Below are positions 1 through 9,989 of a stretch of DNA of 64,000 bases, piece by piece. The position numbers were made by a program, and so were the translations under genes. The notes below the pieces were generated by a model. It was given only the letters and a program-made list of their open reading frames with translations. It searched no databases and was not told the DNA's origin. The first letter of the stretch is position 1. Every line of letters starts with the position of its first letter. This stretch comes from Eublepharis macularius (taxonomy: Eukaryota; Chordata; Lepidosauria; Squamata; Eublepharidae), in the NCBI RefSeq assembly GCF_028583425.1, contig NC_072801.1:25130001-25194000 (forward strand), written 5' to 3'.

Positions 1-3000
1 AAAAGTCTAGCTGCTGCAGTCATATAAAATATCAACGTCCTGTGGTGGGCTGGGATTCCCTCCATTCCCAAGTTTAGCAGCAGGAGTTCTGGGTTCTTAT
101 TTATTTGAAACTGTAAAATTTCACTCATTTCTCTTATTATTTCCCCCCAGAACTGCCTAGCTACCTCACACGACCACCACATATGATAGAGGGAGCCCTC
201 ATGCTTTCTACATTTCCAGCATTTATTAGAAGTGTTCAAGTTTCCTAGCGCAATCTTCTTTGGTGTCATGTACCAACGATAGATCATTTTGAAAATGTTC
301 TCTTTAATATTAATACATGTCGTTGTCTTCATTGTAGTTTTCCACAAGTATTCCCATGCCTCCATTGTTATTTCTTTATTAAAATTTATAGCCCATTTCA
401 CCATTTGTGTTTTAACTGTCTCATCCTCGGTATACCATTTCAACAGTACTTGGTATACCTTGGATATTCTTTTCTTGTCCTCTTTAAAAAGGGTCTGCTC
501 TAGTTCCGAATTCTCTGTTCGTATACCTCCCTTTACAGAGTCCGAGTTATACAAATCTCTGATCTGTCTATACTGGAACCAATCGTAGTTCGGTGATAGT
601 TCCTCTTGCGTCTTTATTCTAAGTTTAGACACTTCAGTTTTAGTTATTTCTTTGTACGTTAAACATTGTTGTTCATTATCAACAGCTCTCGGATCTATCA
701 CCTCGTATGGAACCACCCACAAAGGGGTTCCTTCTTGTAGGTAAATTCTGTACTTCTTCCAGATTGTATATAAACTTCTCCTTACAAAATGATGCAGGAA
801 CATCGAGTTGACCTTTACTTTGTCATGCCATAGGTATGCGTGCCATCCAAAAATTTTTTTATATCCCTCTAGGGCTAATAGTTTCTTATTCCTTAATGTC
901 ATCCACTCTTTTAACCAAACTAGGCAGATTGCATCATGGTAAAGTCTCAGGTTGGGCAGTTGCATTCCGCCTCTTTCCTTTGCATCTTGTAGAACTTTTA
1001 CTTTCACTCGAGGCTTCTTGCCTGCCCAAACAAAATCTGATATTTTCCTCTGCCATTTTTCAAATTGTTTAGAGTCTCTGATGATTGGTATTGTCTGTAG
1101 CAAAAACATTACTCTTGGTAACACATTCATCTTAACTGCTGCAATCCTGCCCAACCATGACAAATTCAGTCTATTCCATTTGATCAAGTCTCTCTCTATC
1201 TGAGTCCATAATTTTTCATAATTATTCTTGAACAAATCTATATTTTTTGCAGTCAGCTCAACTCCCAAATATTTCACCTTACTAGTTACTTCACAGTCCG
1301 TTGTTTCCATTAACAATTGTTGTTTCTGCTTAGTCATGTTTTTACATAATATCTTTGACTTCTTTTTGTTAATGAAGAAACCTGCCAAGTCACCAAACTC
1401 CTTGATCTTGTCTATCACTTTTGGCATGTTCTCCAATGGATCTTCTACAATTAACATTATGTCATCTGCAAATGCTCTAACCTTGTATGAATATTCCTTT
1501 ATTTTTATTCCTCGTATTTCCTCGTCTTGTCGTATTTGTATCATCAGAATCTCCAATACTAAAATGAACAACAATGGAGATAACGGGCAACCTTGTCTTG
1601 TTCCTTTACTAATCGTCAATTTCTTGGTCAGTTCATCATTCACTACAATTGCTGCAGTCTGGTCTCTATAAATTTCTTTAATTGCTCTGATGAATCTTTC
1701 TCCCAATTGTAGCTTTTCCATAGTGGCAAACAAAAAATCCCAGTTTAAATTGTCAAACGCTTTTTCAGCGTCTACAAAGAAGAAACCAACCTCTTTGTCA
1801 CAACGCTTATCATAATATTCAATAGCATTGATCACTGTCCTTAAATTGTCTCTTATTTGTCTGTCTGGCAAAAAGCCTGCTTGTTCCTCCTCTATGACTT
1901 CCGAGAGCCACCCCTTCAGTCTCTCCGCCAATATCTTCGTAAAAATTTTATAATCATTGTTAAGTAGTGATATAGGTCTGTAATTTTTCACGTTAGTCAA
2001 ATCTTGGCCCTCTTTTGGGATCAATGATATATTCGCTTCGCTCCAAGTGTCTGGAATTCTTTGATCCCTAAAAACTCCGTTCATCACCTCTTTTAGGAAT
2101 GGTGCCAGTTCGTTGGCCATTGTCTTATAAAATTTAGCCGTAAGTCCATCTGGCCCTGGCGCCTTTCCTAGATTTGCAGATTGTATTGCCTTACTTATTT
2201 CCTCATCAGTTACTTCGCTATTCAACTTATTTCTCCAAGCTTCCGAGATCTCTGGAAGTTTGGTTTTCTCCAAATATGATGCTATTGATTCTTTGGTTAC
2301 TTCTTTTTTATTATACAGCTTAGCATACAATTTATAAAAGGCTCTACTAATGGTAGTCTGCTCCAGGTACGTTTTATTTTCTTCACAGATTTTATTTATT
2401 ATTTTCTTTTCCCTTTTCTTCTTCAATTGCCATGCCAAATATTTCCCAGGTTTATTAGCACCCTCAAAAGCTTTTTGATTCAGTCTTTTAAGGTTCCACT
2501 CCAATTCTTTATTACTCATTGCTGTTAACTGTTCTTGAAGAATTTTAATTTCCTGATGTATTTTCTTTTTCCCTGGTCTCTTTTTTAACTGTATTTCTTT
2601 GGCCTTTATTTTCTCCTCAATCTCTTGTCTTTTCTCCTCTTTCTTTTTCCTTGCTCTGCCATTTAAGTCCATTAGTATGCCCCTTACAACCGCCTTGTAC
2701 GCGTCCCAAACTTTACTGGTTGGTACTTCTTTATTCACGTTATATTGTATAAAAAACTTTGTCTCTCTTCTCAATATTTCCATATTTTCACTTTCCTGTA
2801 GCAAGTCCTCATTTATTCTCCAGGCTTTCCTTTTTCTCCTTTTTCCAAATTTCCACATAATTGGATTGTGATCTGAGCCTACCATCGGCATTATTTCTAC
2901 CTCCTTAGTCCATAACGCTAAGTCCTTTGAGGCCCAGATCATATCAATTCTTGATAATGTAAGATGCCTTGCAGAATAAAAAGTAAACTGTTTGGTTTTA

Positions 3001-3554
3001 GGATATTCTCTCCTCCATACATCTTCGAGAGTCTCTTGTTGAATCAACTCAAAAAAAAGCTTTGGCAATAGTCCTCTTTTCTTTTGTGTTGTTGTAGTCT
3101 TTTTATCTAGTTCCAAATCTGTCACTCCATTGAAATCTCCAGCAAGAATTATCTGGTCATATATAAGATCGTCTAAATGCTTCCTTAAATCCTCAAAGAA
3201 GCTTTCCTTTGCACCGTTAGGTGCATAAAGTCCGACTACCAACACTCTCTTTAAATTCCAATTACATTCCACCGCTACAAATCTAGCTTCCACATCTCTC
3301 ATAACAAATTTTGGCTGCAGCTCCTCTTTTATGTACAACACCACTCCTCTTTTTTTCTTGTTAGAGGCCGCTACAAATTCTTTGCCCAATTTTCCAGATT
3401 TTAAATATTTTACATCCTGTTTTCTAATATGGGTCTCCTGCAAACAAACAATATCACATTTTTGTTTTAGTAGCCAATGAAAAATATTTTTCCTCTTATT
3501 CGGTGAGTTTAGTCCATTTACATTCCAAGATAATACATTACACTCCATATTCAT
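1..3554 (-). CDS. L1 retrotransposon ORF2 (endonuclease + reverse transcriptase), open to the window edge
   Basis: This is the ORF2 polyprotein of an L1-clade LINE, which nicks target DNA and copies the element RNA at the nick. Reading starts at the ATG at 3554-3552; a second in-frame ATG lies at 3548. The N-terminus has the endonuclease opening WNVNGLNSPNKR, followed by an LQETH motif and by SDHNPI (about 2862-2880). The reverse transcriptase core FADD is encoded at 1461-1472. A C-terminal Cys-His motif, CWKC then HMWWSC, lies at about 145-195. The frame at the left edge equals the frame of the start, and I found no stop in the parts I translated. About 1184 codons are visible, against roughly 1275 for a typical L1 ORF2, so the last part and the poly-A tail lie outside the window. 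Intactness suggests a young copy. Confidence 0.9.
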   Translation of the reverse strand, partial: MNMECNVLSWNVNGLNSPNKRKNIFHWLLKQKCDIVCLQETHIRKQDVKYLKSGKLGKEFVAASNKKKRGVVLYIKEELQPKFVMRDVEARFVAVECNWNLKRVLVVGLYAPNGAKESFFEDLRKHLDDLIYDQIILAGDFNGVTDLELDKKTTTTQKKRGLLPKLFFELIQQETLEDVWRREYPKTKQFTFYSARHLTLSRIDMIWASKDLALWTKEVEIMPMVGSDHNPIMWKFGKRRKRKAWRINEDLLQESENMEILRRETKFFIQYNVNKEVPTSKVWDAYKAVVRGILMDLNGRARKKKEEKRQEIEEKIKAKEIQLKKRPGKKKIHQEIKILQEQLTAMSNKELEWNLKRLNQKAFEGANKPGKYLAWQLKKKREKKIINKICEENKTYLEQTTISRAFYKLYAKLYNKKEVTKESIASYLEKTKLPEISEAWRNKLNSEVTDEEISKAIQSANLGKAPGPDGLTAKFYKTMANELAPFLKEVMNGVFRDQRIPDTWSEANISLIPKEGQDLTNVKNYRPISLLNNDYKIFTKILAERLKGWLSEVIEEEQAGFLPDRQIRDNLRTVINAIEYYDKRCDKEVGFFFVDAEKAFDNLNWDFLFATMEKLQLGERFIRAIKEIYRDQTAAIVVNDELTKKLTISKGTRQGCPLSPLLFILVLEILMIQIRQDEEIRGIKIKEYSYKVRAFADDIMLIVEDPLENMPKVIDKIKEFGDLAGFFINKKKSKILCKNMTKQKQQLLMETTDCEVTSKVKYLGVELTAKNIDLFKNNYEKLWTQIERDLIKWNRLNLSWLGRIAAVKMNVLPRVMFLLQTIPIIRDSKQFEKWQRKISDFVWAGKKPRVKVKVLQDAKERGGMQLPNLRLYHDAICLVWLKEWMTLRNKKLLALEGYKKIFGWHAYLWHDKVKVNSMFLHHFVRRSLYTIWKKYRIYLQEGTPLWVVPYEVIDPRAVDNEQQCLTYKEITKTEVSKLRIKTQEELSPNYDWFQYRQIRDLYNSDSVKGGIRTENSELEQTLFKEDKKRISKVYQVLLKWYTEDETVKTQMVKWAINFNKEITMEAWEYLWKTTMKTTTCINIKENIFKMIYRWYMTPKKIALGNLNTSNKCWKCRKHEGSLYHMWWSCEVARQFWGEIIREMSEILQFQINKNPELLLLNLGMEGIPAHHRTLIFYMTAAARL

Positions 3555-4333
3555 GGTTTTGTTGGTAAGTCTTTTTCATTGTCCTTGATAAATCTCTCCA
3601 TCTCCCGCTCAGATCTGATGCGTTTTTTTGCCCCTCCAAACTCAAAGGACACTCCTTCCGGTAACTCCCATCTGTATCTGATATTCATGTCCTTCAAAGT
3701 TTGAATTAGCACTCTATATTTTTTCCTGTCCAGTAACACTGATCTGGGCAGTTCCTTCATTATGATAATCGTCTTGCCATCAATCTCCAATGGATCTTGA
3801 AATTGTTTTGTCACAATCCTCTCTTTCATGTTTCTAGTTGTAAACTGCACAATCACATCCCTTGGTAGTTTCCTCTGGGTTGCAATTCTCGAGTTCACAC
3901 GGTACGCCACATCTAGGATAGCCACAATTTCCTCCTCCTCCTTCCCCAGGTAATCAGCCAACACCTCAGTCATCTGTTCTTGCGCTGACTTCCCTTCCAC
4001 TTCTGGCAGACCACGAAAACGAAGCTGCTTCTCCATGTGTTTAGTTTCTGCAACTGACATCCTCCCCTTCACCAGTCTCATCTCTGTTTGTTGCGTTTCT
4101 ATTAAATTCTCCATCGCGTCTTCTACTGTTTTAACTCTCTGCTGCGTTCCTTGTAATTCACTACTAATCGTTTCCACGCCTTTTTTCACTTCTGACAGCT
4201 CCGACTTTACTGTCTGTGTAACTTCTTTGACCTCTTTAATAAGCTCCAATTTCGTGTCCTTAAGTTCTTTCATCATGTCTATAAGCTTTTTGTCCAAATT
4301 TTCTATTGCCGATTGCCACTCTTTTTTCGACAT
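3551..4333 (-). CDS. L1 retrotransposon ORF1 protein (RNA-binding chaperone), 260 aa
   Basis: This is the L1 ORF1p RNA-binding protein that coats element RNA as a trimer. Residues about 5-100 are rich in Lys, Glu and Leu with a heptad pattern, as expected for the trimerising coiled coil. The RRM-like domain starts near residue 103 (QLRFRGLPE). The C-terminal domain runs from about residue 180 to the end, with KKYRVLIQTLKDMNIRYRW inside it. The start ATG is 4333-4331 and the stop is TGA at 3553-3551. That stop overlaps the ORF2 start in an ATGA arrangement, which is tighter than the short spacer of human L1. The frame is intact and the length is in the range of short vertebrate ORF1p proteins. 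Confidence 0.9.
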   Translation of the reverse strand: MSKKEWQSAIENLDKKLIDMMKELKDTKLELIKEVKEVTQTVKSELSEVKKGVETISSELQGTQQRVKTVEDAMENLIETQQTEMRLVKGRMSVAETKHMEKQLRFRGLPEVEGKSAQEQMTEVLADYLGKEEEEIVAILDVAYRVNSRIATQRKLPRDVIVQFTTRNMKERIVTKQFQDPLEIDGKTIIIMKELPRSVLLDRKKYRVLIQTLKDMNIRYRWELPEGVSFEFGGAKKRIRSEREMERFIKDNEKDLPTKP

Positions 4334-5450
4334 CGTGGGGCTTGCTTTAGCTCGCTCCCACGAATCTGCTCTCTTCCTTAGCTCCGTGGCGTATGTTTAA
4401 ACGTTTTCCTTTTTTTCAAATGTCCCAATCTTTGCCAAAATTAATTTTTTGTATCCAAAATGTCGGGCGTCTTTTCTCTATGGTTTCTCTATGTTATTGT
4501 AATCCAAGATGGCCTACTTCCTCTTCCGCTGAAGCCGCGACCCTTCCCTTTTCAAAAATGGCGATTCCCTACTTCCTGTCCGTCGGCAAGGGCCGCTTCC
4601 CTCCAGCCACTCTATTGTTGTTACGCACTTCCTGTCTCCCGTCTTCCCACAGCAGGTCTCGCGATGGTGTCTTTTTCCCACAGCTCCAAAACCACAGGTA
4701 TTCAAAACAATAGTCCGATTTTTGCAATAACTTCTTTAAATTTAGTCTCTTTTAAAATACAACTCCTGCCGAGTCTTCACCTCCTTTTCACTAGTCTGTT
4801 GCAGTTTAAAAATCTACTTTCTTTCCTCTCTGTTTTTATCAATCTGTCCCGTTTCAAGAGATAGCGATCTTTACCTTCTCTTCAACTTTCTCGGGTTGTA
4901 ATCGCTGTTTCGATCTTAAATTCTCCTCTCGACTTCCCTCCCCGATCGAAGCTTGGGTATGTAGGTCTTATGCCAGCCGAATTGGCCCCAGAACTGCCGC
5001 AGAGATTATAGCCGACCCGTCGCAAGGTGGGACCTCAAGGATTGAGGGGGAGACTCCTTGAGTAGAGCCCCCCCTCATCCGAGATCTAACTCACCCTAGG
5101 GTCTTGAGCGTTCTTTGCCTGCTCCCCGCCTGAGAGCAGTCGGCCGCGGGTTATTTTCACCCCTCCGGCCGGTTAAAACGGCAGTCCGGTCAGCTCCGCA
5201 AATGGAGCTGCGTTAGACCTCCATGAATCCCAAACCGGAAGTCGACATCCCGGGATCTTTGCGGCTCCTCCCCTGTAAGGCCAGACCACTCTCCCTTTTG
5301 CTGTTTGTGGAGGCAGAGGTGGGAGAGACCAAGCGCCAGAAATCTGCAGGCAGCCCCACAACAGCAGCGGGCCAAAGTTTAGGGTTGCACTGAACATCTC
5401 TTGCCTTGAAACCCTAGTAGGGATTGTCATGTCAGCTATGACCAGACAGT
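4334..5450 (-). promoter_or_regulatory. L1 5' UTR / internal promoter region
   Basis: About 1.1 kb upstream of ORF1 has no long coding frame that looks real. It is richer in G and C than the surroundings (especially 4950-5400) and contains a short inverted repeat around 5030-5065 (CTCAAGGATTGAGGGGGAG against ACTCCTTGAG). Full-length L1 elements carry an internal Pol II promoter here. The outer boundary is inferred from the switch to CA/TA-rich simple sequence at about 5460; no target-site duplication can be checked because the 3' end is outside the window. Confidence 0.6.
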
Positions 5451-5454
5451 ACTT

Positions 5455-5800
5455 CCCACCACCACATATACTCACACATACATAAATACATATATACGCA
5501 CCTACATATATACAAACTCAAGCACAAGTGGTTATATCGCTTATATGATAATGTACAGATTACATACACATGTTCTCTATACAATTATCTACAAATATAG
5601 GTAGGTGTATTCTCCTTCATATATCTATAGACACCTGTACACAATCTTTGAGTGTATGTATATATGTAATATATCTTCTTGTGTTTATACCTGTGCATAT
5701 GCTTGAAATAGACACTTCCATAAGTGTAAATAACACACTTTTCATTTTTGGGGACATATATAACTGTTAGGCATGCACACATATTTAAAGACACTTCTTT
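5455..5800. repeat. CA/TA-rich simple sequence
   Basis: The stretch is dominated by degenerate ACATA, TATATA and CACA runs. Short open frames on both strands reflect the biased composition and resemble no family. It separates the L1 5' end from the CpG island. Confidence 0.6.
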
Positions 5801-5839
5801 AAAATGTGAGCAACAATGGCACTAACTACAGCCCAGTCA

Positions 5840-6720
5840 CGTGGCATGTCATCATGATCATAACAAAACCGGCGTCCCGCTCGGTAGACCTCGTGCCCGG
5901 CCGGACCATGACTCAGCGAATTCCTTGTTTGTCATCTCATCCTCCCAACAAGAGCCGGATTTAGCTCCGCCCTCTCACTCCTGGCTTTCTCTATGCCTAT
6001 CGCGCGTGCGCCCGGGAAAAAGGGGGCCCAATCAGGGCCTTCCCTCCTCGCCCCGCCCCTCAAAAAGCCAACGAACTCCCCCCCCTATTTTTTTCCTTCC
6101 CCTCGCACAGACGGATTGAGGTGCCTTCGTTGGCGTCCTTCTTCTCTTACCTGAGGCTTGGCGGGAGCGCGCCTCGGAGCGCGCGCGCGCCCTACAAGAA
6201 GTGAGGCGCGCAGCGTTTCGGGGGGGGGGATAGACTAGCCGTAGGCGGCGACACGGGCGCGCGCGCTCCCCCCCCTTCGGCCGCCTCGGCCGCCTCCCCC
6301 CCTCCCTCTTTCGGCCGCCTCGTTCGCCTCTGCTCTTGCGCGAGCGAAGTGAGGTTTCTCCTCTTCCCCCTCCCTTTACCGCCGAAGGGTGGGGGAATCA
6401 ACAGTGAGTGCGCGGCAGACTCCGCCCCCTGGCGGCCAAGCAATCAGCGCTCAGGCCGCTTCCGATTTGGGGCGTCACCGCTCCTCGCCACAATAAACGT
6501 CGTAGAACAAAGTCACGCCCCCTCCCTTAGCGAGCTCCCGCTCTTCCCTTAAGCTCATTCGGCCCCGCCCACTCTGGAACTTTCATTCATGTGGCGTGGA
6601 GGGGTGGGGAGAGCGCAGCCTCGGAATAGGGGCAGATGCGGGGGGGGTTCATTCATTTATTTTTGGAAGGGGAGGCGCGCGCATGCCAATCTTTCCCGAT
6701 AGCTTTATATGCCAGGGCAC
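5840..6720. promoter_or_regulatory. CpG island, probable promoter (direction uncertain)
   Basis: This segment is very rich in CG dinucleotides (for example GCGCGCGCGC near 6180 and many GCC/GGC runs to 6440) in an otherwise CpG-poor region. It has GC-box-like stretches and no convincing coding frame. Two good splice donors sit in it, one on each strand. On the - strand CTCAG|GTAAGAG ends at about 6151, and on the + strand CAACA|GTGAGTG has its GT at 6404-6405. It could hold the non-coding first exon of the glucosidase gene, whose first coding exon begins with an acceptor at 13366-13367. It could also serve a leftward gene, or both. Confidence 0.6.
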
Positions 6721-8090
6721 GTGTTTGCATTTCTACGTTGGTACGGCAATGGCAAAGAACGGAGAGGAACCTTCAGATAGGCTTGGAGTGAATTATATAC
6801 ATTAGTGCATGGACGTTTTAATAGTACCCTCCAGAGCTTTAAAAGGAACTCTGCATTTCCAAACGAAATAAAATGTTTGAATCTGATTTTTTTGACGAGC
6901 AGTGGGTTTTCTTTTCTTTTTTTTGCTGCGGCATGCAGGACCTACCGTAAAAAATTACATTAATTTTAGTACATAGTTTGTGAACCAAAACAGGATATAA
7001 ATTCAGATTTTTATATATGCTTTTCGTTCCCGTTTGAGACCGGAAATTCCTACCTCTCTCTCTTCCACAGCATCTCGCATATTTCCGATCCGCTGGAAAA
7101 GTTCGAGTTAAGAAAGACGCGTTTGTTTATCAACCCCTTTTATCATTCAACCACCCCTCGCATAGTACAGATAGAGAACGGTCAGATAAGGGGAAAAGTC
7201 CAGATGAAAATGGAGTAACAGAAAGGGAAAGGAACGATGGCGTGGGAAAGAAACATTGAATCGTGTGCGATTAAAACTTTTTAAATGGTGTATACATCTG
7301 CACAGTATTTCCTGATTTCTTTTAGGCCTCTTTCCTGCGCCGCTGCTGGGTCCATTAAAATCCAGGAGTCAATGTCTAGTTCTGTTGTCTCTTTGCATTT
7401 GTTCTACAAAGACTGCTGTTGTTATTCAAACCTTTAATTTCTAAACACTGGACATGTCTCTTAGTATGAATAGTTAGAAGCATTCCCTAAACATTCCCAC
7501 ACATTCCTCAAACATGATTTGATATATTTACCCCTAATTCAGTTCCTAGATCTCCCCACTGCACATATTGCAAAATGGCATTGTGTTTCCCACACCTCCA
7601 GCCAAGCATCAGTGGTATTCTACCCTTTATTTAATTAATATCCTAGGAACCCATTGGAAGATTTCCAGTGCAGTCGCTTAGACTGGAGTAACTCTCCATA
7701 GGATTGCACTGGAAATCTTTGCCAAGACCTCCTCCTATAAGTCGTCTTTTAAACTTTAACCGCTAGTGGTATCAGTGTATCAGTATTCACTTTTCCTCGG
7801 TGCTTTCAGATGTTGGTAAACAACTTTATTCATTTGAGAAAATAGAAGCCATTTCCTTCAACAATTTTAATTTAAATGGGTTTTGTGATGCAGAACCCAA
7901 ACAAGTCTCAATGCATATATTGACAATTCAGGTATAATTTTAGGTGTTATCCTTAAATGATCGATGGTATAGAATTCATCTTACGAATTAATCAGTTGTG
8001 AAACTTAAAATAGCCCTTTTTGGATCCATTGATTCCATAAAATCATTTTAACTGTACAAATTTGATTCCTCCTCCACCCGAGTTTCCAGC
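6721..8090. other. Non-coding stretch with one short inverted-repeat remnant
   Basis: I see no gene here. At about 7660-7725 there is a degenerate hairpin (GATTTCCAGTGCAGTC facing GATTGCACTGGAAATC) with the core TTAGACTGGAGTAACTCT. That core recurs at 8740-8860, 20115-20160 and 36960-37010. The remainder is AT-rich unique-looking sequence. Confidence 0.55.
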
Positions 8091-8104
8091 TCTGCTTAAT
8101 AATT

Positions 8105-8300
8105 TCAGAGGGGTAGCTGTGTTTGTCTGCCGCAGCAACCATTAGCAGAGCTCTTGTGGCAATTTGAAGACTGAGTTATTGTAGTATTAATTTTTTTTAT
8201 CAAGCCCGGTTCAGCAAAATTCTGAAGATTCTTCTTCCGTGTTATCCTTCTTGTCTGACTATCAGCGTGATGATCATACGTAGTGCAACATTCCAGAGCA
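8105..8300 (-). repeat. Interspersed repeat with 'GCTGTGTT-GTCTG ... GTGGCA' signature
   Basis: The segment carries the degenerate signature AGCTGTGTTTGTCTG, then CTTGTGGCA. The same family recurs at 12790-12910, 42870-42960, 55040-55200 and 59505-59630. It is a short non-coding repeat; I do not assign its class. Confidence 0.45.
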
Positions 8301-8319
8301 TTATTAACGAACACTCCAA

Positions 8320-8550
8320 ACAACTGTGGGGCTTGGCTGGCTGGCTGGAAACTCCCGGCTGGCCAACCAAGCCCCACCCGCAGTTTAAATGGACATTTCC
8401 CCACCACTCCAAGAGGCGGGGAAATGGCTATTTAAACAGCAGGGCTCCCGGCTGGCCAGCCAAGCCTCACCCGCTCTTTAAATGGGCCCCAAGCCCTGCT
8501 GTTTAAATGATCAGCTGCTTGTTGGGGATCTCCCCAACAAGCAGATGATC
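8320..8550. repeat. Cluster of short inverted and direct repeats
   Basis: Direct copies of 'CCCGGCTGGCCA-CCAAGCC-CACCCGC' occur at about 8353 and 8447. TTTAAACAGCAGGGCT near 8432 faces AGCCCTGCTGTTTAAA near 8493. A 14-bp arm hairpin (CTGCTTGTTGGGGA, 2-bp centre) lies near 8516-8545. The symmetry suggests a non-autonomous DNA transposon remnant. Confidence 0.5.
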
Positions 8551-8734
8551 CGTGGGTTTAAATGCCCACGTTGCTAACAGGAACCAACAACATTGCTAAA
8601 ACGAACCAAACGAACCAGGACACCAGTTCGTGGAAGGTTGTGGAAACGAGCTTCCGCAAACCACTGGTTCATGAACCACAAATCGGGCTGGTTCATGGGG
8701 TTCTTTGGTTCATATTTAGGTTCGTGCCCATCTC

Positions 8735-8860
8735 AGGAGCAAATCCTGTTCAGCCCATTGGGATTTACAGTGAAATCCTAAGCATAGTTACACCAGTCAA
8801 AACCTGCTGAAATCAATGGGCTTAGACTACAGTAACTCTTCTTAGGATTTCACTTAGTCT
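8735..8860. repeat. Hairpin-type interspersed repeat
   Basis: Left arm TGAAATCCTAAGCATAGTTA faces right arm TAACTCTTCTTAGGATTTCA, around a centre containing AATCAATGGGCTTAGAC. Related hairpins lie at 7660, 33915-33990, 36960 and 39165-39250. It is a short palindromic repeat with no coding content. Confidence 0.6.
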
Positions 8861-9659
8861 GGAATAAATATGGAAGGCGAGATTTGCAACCCAGTGGTAC
8901 TTACTTCTAAGTAAACACGCATGGGAACAGTATGTCAATATTACATACCATTTGCAGAGTTCTTCAGTTGGTGTGGACTGCTAACCTTTAACTCCATTCA
9001 CTCTGTTTTACTTTGGAACTTGATCTGAGAATTTTGCTCGCCTGTCCCAAATTTCAGCTTGACAGATTTATTTCCTCAAAAAAAACCCAAAACAATAACT
9101 GCCCTGCTCAAAAGCCACCAAGGGTTCTAACTGACACCCGGAATGGAGTTGCACCCTTCCTAATCCATTGAATTTAGAAGGGAGTAACTATTTAGAATTG
9201 CACTGGAAAAGGTGTATGTGAGAGATCAAGGTTTATTGAATTAAGCAGTATTTTGAGAAAGCGACTAAGGCAAATTTGTTCTCTCCATCAGCTATAATAG
9301 GGATTGGACAAAAGGAAGTATTTCTGTTATTAACTGACCCACAGAATTCACTGTCACAAGATCTGGCAATCTCCACTGCCTTGGGCCACTTTAGAAGAAG
9401 GTTAGAAAAAGCCATGGAAATTGGGCTATCGATAGCCATGAGGACTGAATGGAAGCTCCCAATTTAGAGACTGTGAATCCCATATACAGGGGAGGGGAAA
9501 AAAAGGAAAGTTGCCGCCGCCATGCTCTGCTTATGGACACTCTGGAGATTGGTTACTCTAGGGACTGAATGCTCAACCAAAGAGCTGTTTGGTTTGATTG
9601 TCTACTAAGCAAAAAGGACAAAAAGGAGACTTGTGGCACCTTAAAGACTAACCAAACAG

Positions 9660-9985
9660 AAGTTTTAATGTGCTAGGCTAGAGCAAGGATCCCCCATGTG
9701 GTGCCTATGGGTGATCGGGTACCTTCCAACACCTTTCCTGGTGCCAACCAAGGTTTTTTTTAGAAAGAGGGTAGGCTTTTGCTCACCAGGTCTTCTGATT
9801 GCCCTTTGGAGATCTGATAGATTTATTAAACAGAGTTTTTGCCTGAAACGTTGAAGAGTTACTGTCTCACTCCTGGATATTTTCTGGTTGGCTCTGCTTC
9901 CTGTGGCAGCCATTTTTGGTGGCACCCACCACTGTGTGGTGGTATCTTCAGACTCAAAAAAGTTGGAGAATCCAGGTTAGAGCCT
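9660..9985 (+). mobile_element. Short non-autonomous DNA-transposon-like repeat, copy 1
   Basis: The segment begins with AGGATCCCCCATGTGGTGCC and includes AACACCTTTCCTGGTGCCAA. The same features appear in reverse orientation at 11815-12230 (TTGGCAGGGACCCTGGCGCC, then ACCATGTTGGGGAGCCC). No coding sequence is present. Two inverted copies in one intergenic stretch support an interspersed family; the superfamily is not determined. Confidence 0.5.
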
Positions 9986-9989
9986 GTTT

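Larger units (their letters stand above)
1..5450 (-). mobile_element. L1 LINE, 5'-complete, 3' end beyond the window
   Basis: The 5' UTR, ORF1 and ORF2 are in the standard L1 order on the - strand. Most genomic L1 copies are 5'-truncated, whereas this one keeps the whole 5' part and open frames. It is oriented away from the CpG island at 5.84-6.72 kb, so its 5' end and that island are head to head, about 400 bp apart. Confidence 0.88.

Noticed and set aside
289..2871. Several + strand open frames of 78-147 codons
   Set aside because: They are antisense shadows of the L1 ORF2 on the - strand, which has the real motifs.
5841..6443. Open frames of 80-90 codons on both strands in the CpG island
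   Set aside because: High GC removes stops. The translations are Pro/Arg/Ser-rich low complexity with no family resemblance.
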